Below are positions 25,684 through 32,911 of a DNA stretch of 59,487 nucleotides, one piece after another. Under the pieces are notes generated by a model that saw nothing but the letters and a program-made list of their open reading frames with translations, ran no database searches and had not been told where the DNA came from. The DNA lies in IMG/VR virus record IMGVR_UViG_3300036820_000019, positions 1-59,487 of that record. One strand, written 5' to 3'. Each line of letters opens with the position of its first letter. Positions within the stretch are counted from its first letter, which is position 1. This DNA is from a virus. The translations under genes and the position numbers were made by a program.

Positions 25684-27087
25684 CTACGTGAGGTCGACGG
25701 CGAGGCTCGGTGATTCGACGTCGACGACGAGCGTCGGTGCCTCGACCTCCTCGGTCAGGAGCGGCGCCTCGAGTTCGACCGCCAACGTCGGCGCGGCGAG
25801 GACGATGGTCACCATGCCTTGCATCTTGCCTCCGAGGTTCACGAGCAGCGTAGGTGCCGCGAGCGCAATCGTCACGATCCCCTGCACGACGACCTGGCTG
25901 GTCGAGACGATCAGCCCTGCCGACGCCACGAGGAACACGGCGCCGGACTTGAGAACCTGGGCCGTAGCCGCTAGCGAACTAGTCGCTACCAGGGAGACGG
26001 CGCCGACCCGAAGAACCGTCGCCGTCACGTCGAGGCTTGTCGACGACGACAACACGACGACACCCGTCGACGTAACTCCGCCCGTAACTTGTAACTCCGA
26101 CGCCGCGGCAAGTGCGGCCGCACTTCGCACGTCGACGACGGCCTCAACCTCAAGTGCAGAGTCAGCCGTCAGGGAGACGTCACCGGTCGGGTGCGCCGTT
26201 GTTGATATCTCGATATCGGAAACCCCGACGAGGTCGACAGCCGCGCGGTTTGTCACCACGGCGGCGATAATCAACGCGGCGAGGGCCGCCAGGTCGACCG
26301 AACCGACGACGCCAGACTCGGCGGTGACGTCAATCGAGGAGACGGCGACCAGGGCAATGCTCGCCTTTTGCGTCACGAATGCGTTGACGGTGAGTGACGA
26401 TTGCGCACTCAACGCCACGTCGCCAGACGGTTGCGTGGTGCCAGCGACCAGGAGCGCCGAGAGGGCCGCCAGAACGACCGCTCCGGCAGGGTGCGCCGTT
26501 GCCGTCACGTCGAGGGCGGAGAGGGCCGCCAGGGTCACGGAGGCTCGCTGGGTGACGGTTGCCGCCACCGAGAGGGAGCTCGTCGCCACGAGGGCTACAG
26601 CCGCCGCCTGGGTCACTTCTGCGGACGCGACGAGAGACGACGTCGACGAGAGAACGATGACGCCCGAAGGATGGGCGGATCCGGTCACCACGAGGGCGGA
26701 GGCGGCCGTCAGCGCCACGGAACCGGCGGGGTGTGCCGTTCCTGCCACCACGAGTGCAGATGACGCCACGAGGGCCACAGAGGCCGAAACGGTCTGTTTC
26801 CCGGCCGCCGTCAGAGAAGACGCCGCGACGAGGGAAACAACGCCGGTCGGATGGGCGATGCCAGCAACAACCACGGCCGACGAGGCGACGAGGTCTACTA
26901 CAGCCTTTTGTGTAGTACTACCGGCGACGGTGAGGCCCGAGGTCGCGCCGAGGGTGACCGATGCTTTCTGGGTGACCTTCCCGGCGACGGTGAGCGACGA
27001 CGAGGCGGTGAGCGCGACCGAGCCGCTAATCGTCTGTGTGGCGCCGGTGGCGAGCATGGCCGTGCCGAGCGCCTGGGAACCGAGCAT
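25684..27087 (-). CDS. Repetitive fibre protein with nineteen 20-residue repeats
   Basis: This protein has 467 residues. Residues 24-403 are nineteen consecutive repeats of exactly 20 residues with the pattern VxLxAxSxLxVxAxVTQxAS, in which the VTQKA end often changes to AHPxG. Alternating hydrophobic positions suggest a beta-solenoid or triple beta-helix shaft with one turn per repeat. The N-terminal 23 residues and the last 64 (two IVLAAPTL-like and three shorter repeats) are different. It sits in the fibre cluster, so a fibre shaft is the natural guess. Confidence 0.75.
   Translation of the reverse strand: MLGSQALGTAMLATGATQTISGSVALTASSSLTVAGKVTQKASVTLGATSGLTVAGSTTQKAVVDLVASSAVVVAGIAHPTGVVSLVAASSLTAAGKQTVSASVALVASSALVVAGTAHPAGSVALTAASALVVTGSAHPSGVIVLSSTSSLVASAEVTQAAAVALVATSSLSVAATVTQRASVTLAALSALDVTATAHPAGAVVLAALSALLVAGTTQPSGDVALSAQSSLTVNAFVTQKASIALVAVSSIDVTAESGVVGSVDLAALAALIIAAVVTNRAAVDLVGVSDIEISTTAHPTGDVSLTADSALEVEAVVDVRSAAALAAASELQVTGGVTSTGVVVLSSSTSLDVTATVLRVGAVSLVATSSLAATAQVLKSGAVFLVASAGLIVSTSQVVVQGIVTIALAAPTLLVNLGGKMQGMVTIVLAAPTLAVELEAPLLTEEVEAPTLVVDVESPSLAVDLT
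25879..27018 (-). repeat. Nineteen tandem 60-base coding repeats
   Basis: The DNA that encodes the 20-residue repeats has a 60-base period. Units are similar but not identical (for example GGGTGCGCCGTTG recurs at 26200 and 26490). The period also keeps the opposite strand open for 467 codons. The array is coding, not a CRISPR or satellite. Confidence 0.8.
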
Positions 27088-27408
27088 TTAGCCCTCCGGC
27101 GGTCGGCTCTGGTATGCGGCGTGCGACGCGTCGAGTTCGTCCTGGGTCACGCCACGAGGCCCGCGCGAGCCGTCGGGGTGCACATACTCGCCGACGGGGC
27201 CCGGTGCGGGCGGTGCGGCGTGGACGAGGTCGCCGAGGCGCCAATGGTCAGTCGACTGATCGGCGAAGGTGACGACGATCTCGTCTTCCAATTTCTCGAC
27301 CGAGCGGACGAGCATGTGGTAGCCGGTGCGGCCGTAGTGCAGAACGAACCACCCGGCATCGAGGTCGCGGGCTTCGTGCAGGGTCGGGTGATGGGGGTCG
27401 ACTGTCAT
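27088..27408 (-). CDS. Hypothetical protein between fibre genes
   Basis: This protein has 106 residues and begins with the ATG at 27408. The core DLDAGWFVLHYGRTGYHMLV and IVVTFADQSTDHWRLGDLV resembles a small SH3-like beta barrel. The C-terminus is Pro-rich and then helical. It ends directly before the repeat-fibre gene, so it may be a fibre assembly partner. No family was recognised. Confidence 0.55.
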   Translation of the reverse strand: MTVDPHHPTLHEARDLDAGWFVLHYGRTGYHMLVRSVEKLEDEIVVTFADQSTDHWRLGDLVHAAPPAPGPVGEYVHPDGSRGPRGVTQDELDASHAAYQSRPPEG

Positions 27409-27417
27409 GGTTTCCTC

Positions 27418-28029
27418 CTAGGCGCTTCGATACCAAAAATAGACCGACGCCGACGGTTGGATGTTGTTGTGCTCGGTCGACGCGTTAGCCGCGGCGATGG
27501 CGTGCTCGTGAGTAGCGCCCTCGGTCGCCGAGGCGCCGTTCGTGTTGTGATAGTGCGTGGCGGTCTGGCCGCCGGTGTAGGGCTGGGCGCCACCGTAGGG
27601 ACCGCCCGGTGTCTGACCGCCGCCGCCGTTGGTCTCGATGAAGTCATAACCGTCGCTCGTCCCGTGCGCGTGGTCGGCCGACTCGACTCCCGAATTGATA
27701 TTGACGGCGTGCGTGTGCGTCGAGAGTTCGGTCCCGGTGTCGACGCCGGGCGTGCCCGACTCGGTGCTGAGGAGAAGGTGCCGGTACTCACCGAAGATCA
27801 CTCCCGGCGTGACGTTCTCGGTGTTGCTTGCGCTGTCGGTGTATTGGCCGACGCCGATCAGCACCAGCCCTCCACCGAAGGGAATCCAAGTGCCGAACCC
27901 GAATGTGATCGACGGGTTGACGCCGGTCATCTCCGTGTAGATCGTGCCGACGGGATAGGCGAACTGCAAGATCGTCTGGACGATGATGTCCTTGATCCCG
28001 AGGACGATCCCCAGGAACCCACGGTTCAT
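27418..28029 (-). CDS. Tail collar-domain fibre protein
   Basis: This protein has 203 residues. It has the phage tail collar/microcystin-dependent pattern: AYPVGTIYTEMTGVNPSITF, FGTWIPFGGGLVLIGVGQY, GEYRHLLLSTES, HTHAVNI, a His-rich loop (THYHNTN, THEHAI) and the final HNNIQPSASVYFWYRSA. These fold as T4 gp12-like receptor-binding tips with metal-binding histidines. It is one of several adhesins in this cluster. Confidence 0.8.
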   Translation of the reverse strand: MNRGFLGIVLGIKDIIVQTILQFAYPVGTIYTEMTGVNPSITFGFGTWIPFGGGLVLIGVGQYTDSASNTENVTPGVIFGEYRHLLLSTESGTPGVDTGTELSTHTHAVNINSGVESADHAHGTSDGYDFIETNGGGGQTPGGPYGGAQPYTGGQTATHYHNTNGASATEGATHEHAIAAANASTEHNNIQPSASVYFWYRSA

Positions 28030-28437
28030 CTAGTAGTCGGCTCCCGAGGCGGTGACGACGAGCTTGGCGGCGTTCGAGGATTCCGACTGGCTCACGTAGA
28101 GGAACTGCCCCGTCTCGAGTACGAGGTTCGGGTACTGCTTGGAGCTGCGGAAGCCTGCCGTCGTGGCCGAGGCTGTGATGGCCGAGACCGCATAGACGTC
28201 GAAGAGGTAGTAGGTCGACCCGTTGTAGATGAACAGGTACACGAGACCGGCGACCGTCGTGGCGACGAGCGTCGTCGCGATCGCGTTGACGTCGACCTCC
28301 TCGATCTTCGAGCCCGCGGCCGGTGCAGTCCACAGGAGGACCGACTCGGTCGGGACGGCGAGGTCGGTTTCCGTCGAGGCAATCGCCACCGACACGGAAC
28401 GGGGCGAGTTCGCCGCGTAGTTCGCATTTGCCGCCAT
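28030..28437 (-). CDS. Beta-rich virion protein
   Basis: This protein has 135 residues and starts with MAANANYAANSPRSVSVAIA. Strands such as TESVLLWTAPAAGSKIEEVD, AGLVYLFIYNGSTYYLFDVY and GQFLYVSQSESSNAAKLVVT form a jelly-roll-like pattern. It is common as a small structural protein beside fibres. The start overlaps the previous stop (TAATG). Confidence 0.6.
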   Translation of the reverse strand: MAANANYAANSPRSVSVAIASTETDLAVPTESVLLWTAPAAGSKIEEVDVNAIATTLVATTVAGLVYLFIYNGSTYYLFDVYAVSAITASATTAGFRSSKQYPNLVLETGQFLYVSQSESSNAAKLVVTASGADY

Positions 28438-28835
28438 TATCGGACTCCCATGTTGAACGGTTGCAACGCCAGGCCGAGGTTAGTCAGAGCGCCGGCTGTC
28501 TCGGTGATGACCGCCGTCCAGTTCGCCGCGTGCGCCTTCGGCGTGGTGCCGTCGACGCCACGAATGGCGGTCCACGAGGTCGAGGAGTTGCGCAGAATCA
28601 GACAGACCTCGAACCCGGTCGGGTTGAGGACGTCACACGGCACGAGGGAACCGATGTCGATTTCGTCGATGATGCGGAACCGCTGCCAGGTCGTCGTCGC
28701 TGGGAATGGCGAGTCGGCCGAGTGCTCGACGACGGTCCATGCTTCTTGCGTCCCGGAGGCGGGCGCGGTGGTGCCGCCCGCGGTGACCTCTGCGGTGTTG
28801 GCGTTCCCGAGGACGTCGACGTAGTCGAGCGACAC
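28437..28835 (-). CDS. Beta-rich virion protein
   Basis: This protein has 132 residues with a GTG start at 28835. It has beta strands with a Thr/Ala-rich turn (GGTTAPASGTQEAWTVVEHS) and a C-terminal part NWTAVITETAGALTNLGLAL. It stands with two similar small beta proteins and is presumably virion-associated. No family was recognised. Confidence 0.55.
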   Translation of the reverse strand: MSLDYVDVLGNANTAEVTAGGTTAPASGTQEAWTVVEHSADSPFPATTTWQRFRIIDEIDIGSLVPCDVLNPTGFEVCLILRNSSTSWTAIRGVDGTTPKAHAANWTAVITETAGALTNLGLALQPFNMGVR

Positions 28836-28838
28836 GGG

Positions 28839-29222
28839 CTAGCTCAGAGTCTTGGAGTACGACCCGGAAGCGATGGTGAAGGTGTCGCCTGAGTTGACGA
28901 CCTTGTTCGCCGTAAGAGCTCCCCACCACCGACGTACCGGCGACCCGGCCGAGTCCCACTCGTCGACGGCCACGACGGTGCACGAGGGCATGGACGTATA
29001 CGTCTGCGTGTCCGACGAGGTGTTGCCCTCGGCGCTCGCTGCGTTGAACGTGATGGTCTGGCGGGCGTAGGAGCCGCCTGAGACCTCCGTGCCTGGCGAC
29101 GTCGACGAGCCGATGACCGTGTCAAGGGCGACCTTGATCGGAGTCGTCGGGTTCGTGTAGGCCGACGTGCCCGAGGAGGCGTCGAGGATCGCGTCGGCCT
29201 CGACCGCTACGAGTGCACCCAT
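28839..29222 (-). CDS. Phage virion protein with GGSYAR motif
   Basis: This protein has 127 residues. TEVSGGSYARQTITFNAAS followed by a WWGALTANKVVNSGDTFTI ending is a recurrent pattern in small structural proteins of siphoviruses, often listed as tail fibre or minor structural. The GTE-V-S-GGSYAR turn and the final strand are the conserved parts. The precise virion site is unknown. Confidence 0.65.
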   Translation of the reverse strand: MGALVAVEADAILDASSGTSAYTNPTTPIKVALDTVIGSSTSPGTEVSGGSYARQTITFNAASAEGNTSSDTQTYTSMPSCTVVAVDEWDSAGSPVRRWWGALTANKVVNSGDTFTIASGSYSKTLS

Positions 29223-29489
29223 CTAGTCGCCGTCCTTTGCTGCTAGGGCCTTGATCGACGCGGCGGTCGCCTGTTGCACGCCGTTCGATTGGAGCATGGC
29301 CGCGACGGCGATCAGGTTCGTCAGCTGCGCAGCGGTGAGAGTGAGGGTGGTCGTCACCGGAATCGTCACGATGGCGGCCGTGCCGTCGGACATGAGTTCG
29401 ACCGTTATGCCGCCGAGGAGGATCGAAGTCACGACCGTCTTTTGGACGGGCGCCGGAGTGGGGGTCGTGTCGTCGACGTCAATCGTCAC
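29223..29489 (-). CDS. Small hypothetical virion-region protein
   Basis: This protein has 88 residues from the GTG at 29489 (11-base overlap). Strands KTVVTSILLGGITVELMSDG and VTIPVTTTLTLTAAQLTNLI precede a C-terminal helix. It is unrecognised and probably structural from its surroundings. Confidence 0.55.
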   Translation of the reverse strand: MTIDVDDTTPTPAPVQKTVVTSILLGGITVELMSDGTAAIVTIPVTTTLTLTAAQLTNLIAVAAMLQSNGVQQATAASIKALAAKDGD

Positions 29490-29829
29490 GGACCGACGGT
29501 TCCTCGCCCGGTGCAAGCGTGACAGCGATCCCGTGCCGGTCACGGATCGCGGCCAGGTGCGCCGCGGACTTCGTTTTCATGGCCTCAGTGAAAGCGTCGC
29601 CGATGGTGCCGCCAGTTCCCTGGCCCGAGAGGAACTCGACGTCGGTGGCGCATATCTCGCATCCGTCGAGGGCGCAGCACTGGATGTGCTTCTCGATGGA
29701 GAAGTCGATGTCGGCGCCAGTGACGGGGTGTTTCCCGGAGGCGTAGATGATGTGCTTCGTGTGGCCGTCGGTCACGCCGCACTTGTCGCACGTGTGCGGT
29801 TCGCGGACCTCGGGGACTTGGTCAGTCAC
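29479..29829 (-). CDS. Zinc-binding protein in the fibre cluster
   Basis: This protein has 116 residues. Cysteine pairs CDKCGVTDGHTKH and CCALDGCEIC give a probable zinc site over residues 14-60, followed by a helix (FTEAMKTKSAAHLAAIRDRH). It is unusual among the beta-rich fibre proteins around it and may act in assembly rather than in the virion. Confidence 0.55.
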   Translation of the reverse strand: MTDQVPEVREPHTCDKCGVTDGHTKHIIYASGKHPVTGADIDFSIEKHIQCCALDGCEICATDVEFLSGQGTGGTIGDAFTEAMKTKSAAHLAAIRDRHGIAVTLAPGEEPSVRDD

Positions 29830-29870
29830 CTACGCCTCCGTTGCTAAGCAGCCAGTTGGTCGCCCGAAGC

Positions 29871-30494
29871 TTAGAGGGCCGGGACGACGATCAGGTGCAA
29901 CGTCGACGAGCCCGCAGACGCGCCAGCAGCGGTGCCGCCCTTCACGCCCGTCTCGGAGACGATGATCGTCAGCGGGTTCGCCGGAGACGTGACCCGGATC
30001 GGCATACCGGCGGTGTCGAGGTTGAGGACGTCCGTGGCGATCTTGTCGAGCCCGGCGTTGTCGGTGATTGCCGAGTCAGCCGTGCCGAGGGAGATGGTGC
30101 CCGACAGAAGCTCCGTGAACACGCCGTCATTGCCGCCGTCGAACGTGCCGATATCGGCCTTCGGCGTGGTGCCGTTCCAAAGCGTGTCGGTCTCGAACCA
30201 CGCGGCGAGGATGAGGTCGCCGTCGTTCGGCTGGTAGCCGGTGACGGGGAGACCTTCGGCCGCCCACTCTGCCGACGTGAGGGAGTTCCACGCGAACGGC
30301 TGTACGTAGTGAGCCGGGATGCCCGCCGGTGACGGGGTGACGATCTCACCGGAGACTACTTCCCAGTAGTCGGCGTTCGGCGGTGAGGTGTCGACCGGGA
30401 CGGCCGCCGTTGCCTCATAGAGGACGCCGTCAACGACGACCTGTTGCCCGATGAAGTAGACGATGCCGCTGTCGTACTGACCCTGAATTGCCAT
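29871..30494 (-). CDS. Fibre protein with carbohydrate-binding-like N-terminus
   Basis: This protein has 207 residues. The start YDSGIVYFIGQQVVVDGVLY and AAVPVDTSPPNADYWEVVS matches the small chitin-binding (CBM5/12-like) fold. The rest is beta-rich and ends GSSTLHLIVVPAL. It probably binds a surface sugar. The ATG at 30494 is better spaced from AAGGA than the ATG two codons upstream. Confidence 0.6.
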   Translation of the reverse strand: MAIQGQYDSGIVYFIGQQVVVDGVLYEATAAVPVDTSPPNADYWEVVSGEIVTPSPAGIPAHYVQPFAWNSLTSAEWAAEGLPVTGYQPNDGDLILAAWFETDTLWNGTTPKADIGTFDGGNDGVFTELLSGTISLGTADSAITDNAGLDKIATDVLNLDTAGMPIRVTSPANPLTIIVSETGVKGGTAAGASAGSSTLHLIVVPAL

Positions 30495-30510
30495 GACCAT
30501 TTCCTTTCGG

Positions 30511-31137
30511 TTAGGCCGCGACGGCCTGGTACGTACCCGCGACGATTGTCGCCTCGACCGCGTCGGCTCGGAGCCACCACGTCGGCGGCACGATGATCCG
30601 GTGCACGAGCGTTATGGCGAGAGAGTTCTCGGCGAACGAGGCTTCGAGCGCGCCCTCTGAGCCTGGCGAGGCCGCTGCGAGGGCGATGTTCAAGCTGGCA
30701 GCCGCCGAGTCGGTGGCGGCGTATTCAACCGGCAGGGCGACGACGACCGACTGCCCGGTCTCGTTCTGCCAGGGCGTGCCCGAGACGATGGTCAGGGCGT
30801 GCTCGGTGTAGTCGACGAAGGTGACCGTCGGCTCCGCCGGGTCAGGGTTGACCGTGACGTCGAAGGGCCCGTGCACGTTCCCCGAGGAGTCGGTGATCGT
30901 GTACGTGTAGCCCGCGCCTGGGTCGACGAACACCGGGTCAATGGTGCCATTGGCGTCGGTGACGAGGTCCGGCGTAGTCGTGTCGCCCTTCGTCCGGCTC
31001 GTGTAGTACGTCGGGACGTCAGACGAGGAGTTGAGGAGTTCGACCGTGGCCGCGACGGCAGGCTCGAGGGCGCCTTCGGGCGTGTTGAACGCGAAGGTGC
31101 CTGGCGCCCAAACGCCTGCGAACTCGAAGTCAGCCAT
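30511..31137 (-). CDS. Two-domain beta-rich virion protein
   Basis: This protein has 208 residues. The N-terminal half has Ig-like strands (TYTITDSSGNVHGPFDVTVN). The C-terminal half starts TPWQNETGQSVVVALPVEYA and ends IVPPTWWLRADAVEATIVAG, a pattern seen in C-terminal domains of phage fibre and decoration proteins. ATG 31137 lies seven bases after AAGGAGC. A longer overlapping frame is a shadow of the next gene. Confidence 0.62.
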   Translation of the reverse strand: MADFEFAGVWAPGTFAFNTPEGALEPAVAATVELLNSSSDVPTYYTSRTKGDTTTPDLVTDANGTIDPVFVDPGAGYTYTITDSSGNVHGPFDVTVNPDPAEPTVTFVDYTEHALTIVSGTPWQNETGQSVVVALPVEYAATDSAAASLNIALAAASPGSEGALEASFAENSLAITLVHRIIVPPTWWLRADAVEATIVAGTYQAVAA

Positions 31138-31147
31138 GGTTGCTCCT

Positions 31148-31858
31148 TTATGCTGCGGTCGAGAGGTAGCCCGGCCCAAGGGTAGCGGGCAAGGCTGTCG
31201 AGGCGATCCATTCCCAGACGCGGGTGGAGTCGAGCGCAGTGCCCTCCTCGGTCTCGGTCGTGGTCCAATCCTCGAAGGGACCGGTGCCGAAGTTCGGGTT
31301 CTCGAATGCGTAGCCCGCATACATGAACTCGTTCGGGTTGTTCTCGTGAGCGAGGTCGGTCCGGTGCCAGCCGCGGGTGTACGGCATGAGCCAGCGGTAC
31401 CACTGATAGGTGCCCGTCTGGACGATGCCAACAGGAGCCTTCGACCAGACCTCAAGCGAGACCGGGTTCGAGTTGACGTTCGACGCCAGGAGTGGCGCCT
31501 CATAACCGAGAATCGGGATGACCTCGTCGACGACGTCGCCGAGGAGGAGTGCGCCGTTCTCGATGAGCTCCATGAGCGTCGCGTCCGGATACTGCACCGA
31601 GAGCGACAACTCGACCCACTTGATCTTGTCGTCGTCGCGATAGTCGATGTAGATGCCACCGTCGGCCGACCGCTGAACGAACTCGTTCGCCGACTCCATG
31701 GCGGACTTGACTTCGACCTTCGTGAACGCGTAGTTCGCGTACGCGCCCGTGACCGCGAGGACCGGCGTGCCGTCAGTCCCGAGGCGGCAGATGCGGATGG
31801 CGTCCGCCTGAATAGACGGGTTGTTGATGACGTCGGCGGTGGCATTCGAGGTAGTCAC
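31148..31858 (-). CDS. Probable major tail (tube) protein
   Basis: This protein has 236 residues. RICRLGTDGTPVLAVTGAYA followed by FTKVEVKSAMESANEFVQRS and KWVELSLSVQYPDATLMELI resembles major tail proteins of actinophages, which begin with a short strand pair, then a conserved helix. It lies after the capsid genes and before the fibre cluster. Location and pattern support the call; fold prediction would settle it. Confidence 0.6.
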   Translation of the reverse strand: MTTSNATADVINNPSIQADAIRICRLGTDGTPVLAVTGAYANYAFTKVEVKSAMESANEFVQRSADGGIYIDYRDDDKIKWVELSLSVQYPDATLMELIENGALLLGDVVDEVIPILGYEAPLLASNVNSNPVSLEVWSKAPVGIVQTGTYQWYRWLMPYTRGWHRTDLAHENNPNEFMYAGYAFENPNFGTGPFEDWTTTETEEGTALDSTRVWEWIASTALPATLGPGYLSTAA

Positions 31859-31867
31859 GTCAACTCC

Positions 31868-32893
31868 TTAGATCGTGGTCGTGTCGACGAGGACCGCTGC
31901 GCGCAGCCAGCCGTTCGAGAAGATGGCCCACGGACGGGTGGCCCGCCAGGGGATGTCGTTGTAAACCGGGATCGCGGGCGACATGTCCTCGTATCCCTCC
32001 GGCTCGATGATGACCGGTGCTTGCAACAGGTCGACCATGTCGGTCGCGTACGCCCACTGCTCGGTCGACCACTGCGTCGGCTGGCTGTCGGGGTCGTCCG
32101 CATAAAAGTTGGACGGGCCCGTGCCGTCGTACCCGTAGCCGGGCACCACGAGGTTGCCGTTCGGGGTCCAGATCCGAGTCGAGGAGCCAGGAGTGGCGCC
32201 GTCGTACCGGAACGGGATTCCGCCTCGAGTCGCCCAGGCATTGAACACGTACGGCGTGCAGTGAATGATGCCCTGCCCGGCGTCCGAGTTCGCCAACGAC
32301 TGTTCGAGGAGACCGAGCGAGTTCGCGAGACCGGTCGCCGTGTCACCGGCGACGTCGGCTTGCGCCGAGATCGGGCAGAACGCGTTCGCCTGCGCCAGGT
32401 GTGGATTGTCCGGGTTGAGAGCACCGGTCCACCACTCGTTCTCGACCCGCCAGGCTTCGTGTGCGAGGAGGCCCCGGAGGACCCGGTCACGAGCATCGCT
32501 CGCCTTCCACCCGAGTGTCGATCGGTCGTCGAGCATGACCGCCTCGAACACCGAGACGACGGTCGGGCCGTCGCAGTTGACCTCGTTCGCCATGGGTGCC
32601 GCCTGGCACCACGCATAGCCGGCTGCCGGTCCAGCGAGTTCCCGGAGGAACTGAAACCCGTTCACCCAGCGCGACAGGTCAGGGCCCTGTAGGACCGTCG
32701 ATGGCGTGTCTGGGTCGTCGCCGACGAAGGGCGCCCGGTCGGCCGTGGTGAACAGCGCGCCGGAGGCCTTGCACGTCGAGACGAGAGAAAGGGGTGACGG
32801 CCTCGGCTGGGGAGCTGGGACGACGTCCGCCGGACCCGGAAAGGTCGTGACGGGCGTTGACTCCCAGCCGAGAACGCGCTCGATAACGGACAT
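31868..32893 (-). CDS. Second capsid-region protein, possibly capsid-like
   Basis: This protein has 341 residues. Features include LLAHEAWRVENEWWTGALNP, a helix-rich middle (ADVAGDTATGLANSLGLLEQ), RIWTPNGNLVVPGYGYDGTG and the ending WAIFSNGWLRAAVLVDTTTI. The order (long helix, central strands, final strand pair) recalls HK97-type capsid or encapsulin proteins. It follows the major capsid gene directly. It could be a minor capsid, vertex or adaptor protein. Confidence 0.5.
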   Translation of the reverse strand: MSVIERVLGWESTPVTTFPGPADVVPAPQPRPSPLSLVSTCKASGALFTTADRAPFVGDDPDTPSTVLQGPDLSRWVNGFQFLRELAGPAAGYAWCQAAPMANEVNCDGPTVVSVFEAVMLDDRSTLGWKASDARDRVLRGLLAHEAWRVENEWWTGALNPDNPHLAQANAFCPISAQADVAGDTATGLANSLGLLEQSLANSDAGQGIIHCTPYVFNAWATRGGIPFRYDGATPGSSTRIWTPNGNLVVPGYGYDGTGPSNFYADDPDSQPTQWSTEQWAYATDMVDLLQAPVIIEPEGYEDMSPAIPVYNDIPWRATRPWAIFSNGWLRAAVLVDTTTI

Positions 32894-32911
32894 GTGGGAG
32901 GTTCAGCCCTC

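Noticed and set aside
25879-27018. Regular 60-base repeats as a CRISPR array
   Set aside because: There are no identical repeats separated by unique spacers. The whole array is coding with one 20-residue repeat per unit.
25688-27091. A 467-codon open frame on the plus strand opposite the repeat fibre gene
   Set aside because: It has the same length as the minus-strand gene because the 60-base period and codon bias keep both strands open. Its product is Arg/Thr-rich without features, and no ribosome binding site or operon supports it.
26851-28824. A 657-codon plus-strand open frame across fibre genes
   Set aside because: It crosses several genes with clear families, such as the tail collar protein. 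Composition and lack of start signals mark it as a shadow.
30511-31845. A single 444-codon minus-strand gene
   Set aside because: Its first 200 codons lie opposite in phase to the better-supported tail tube gene. The real gene starts at ATG 31137 behind AAGGAGC.
31031-32692. A 553-codon plus-strand open frame
   Set aside because: It is antisense to the tail tube and second capsid-region genes, which have ribosome binding sites and coherent protein patterns.
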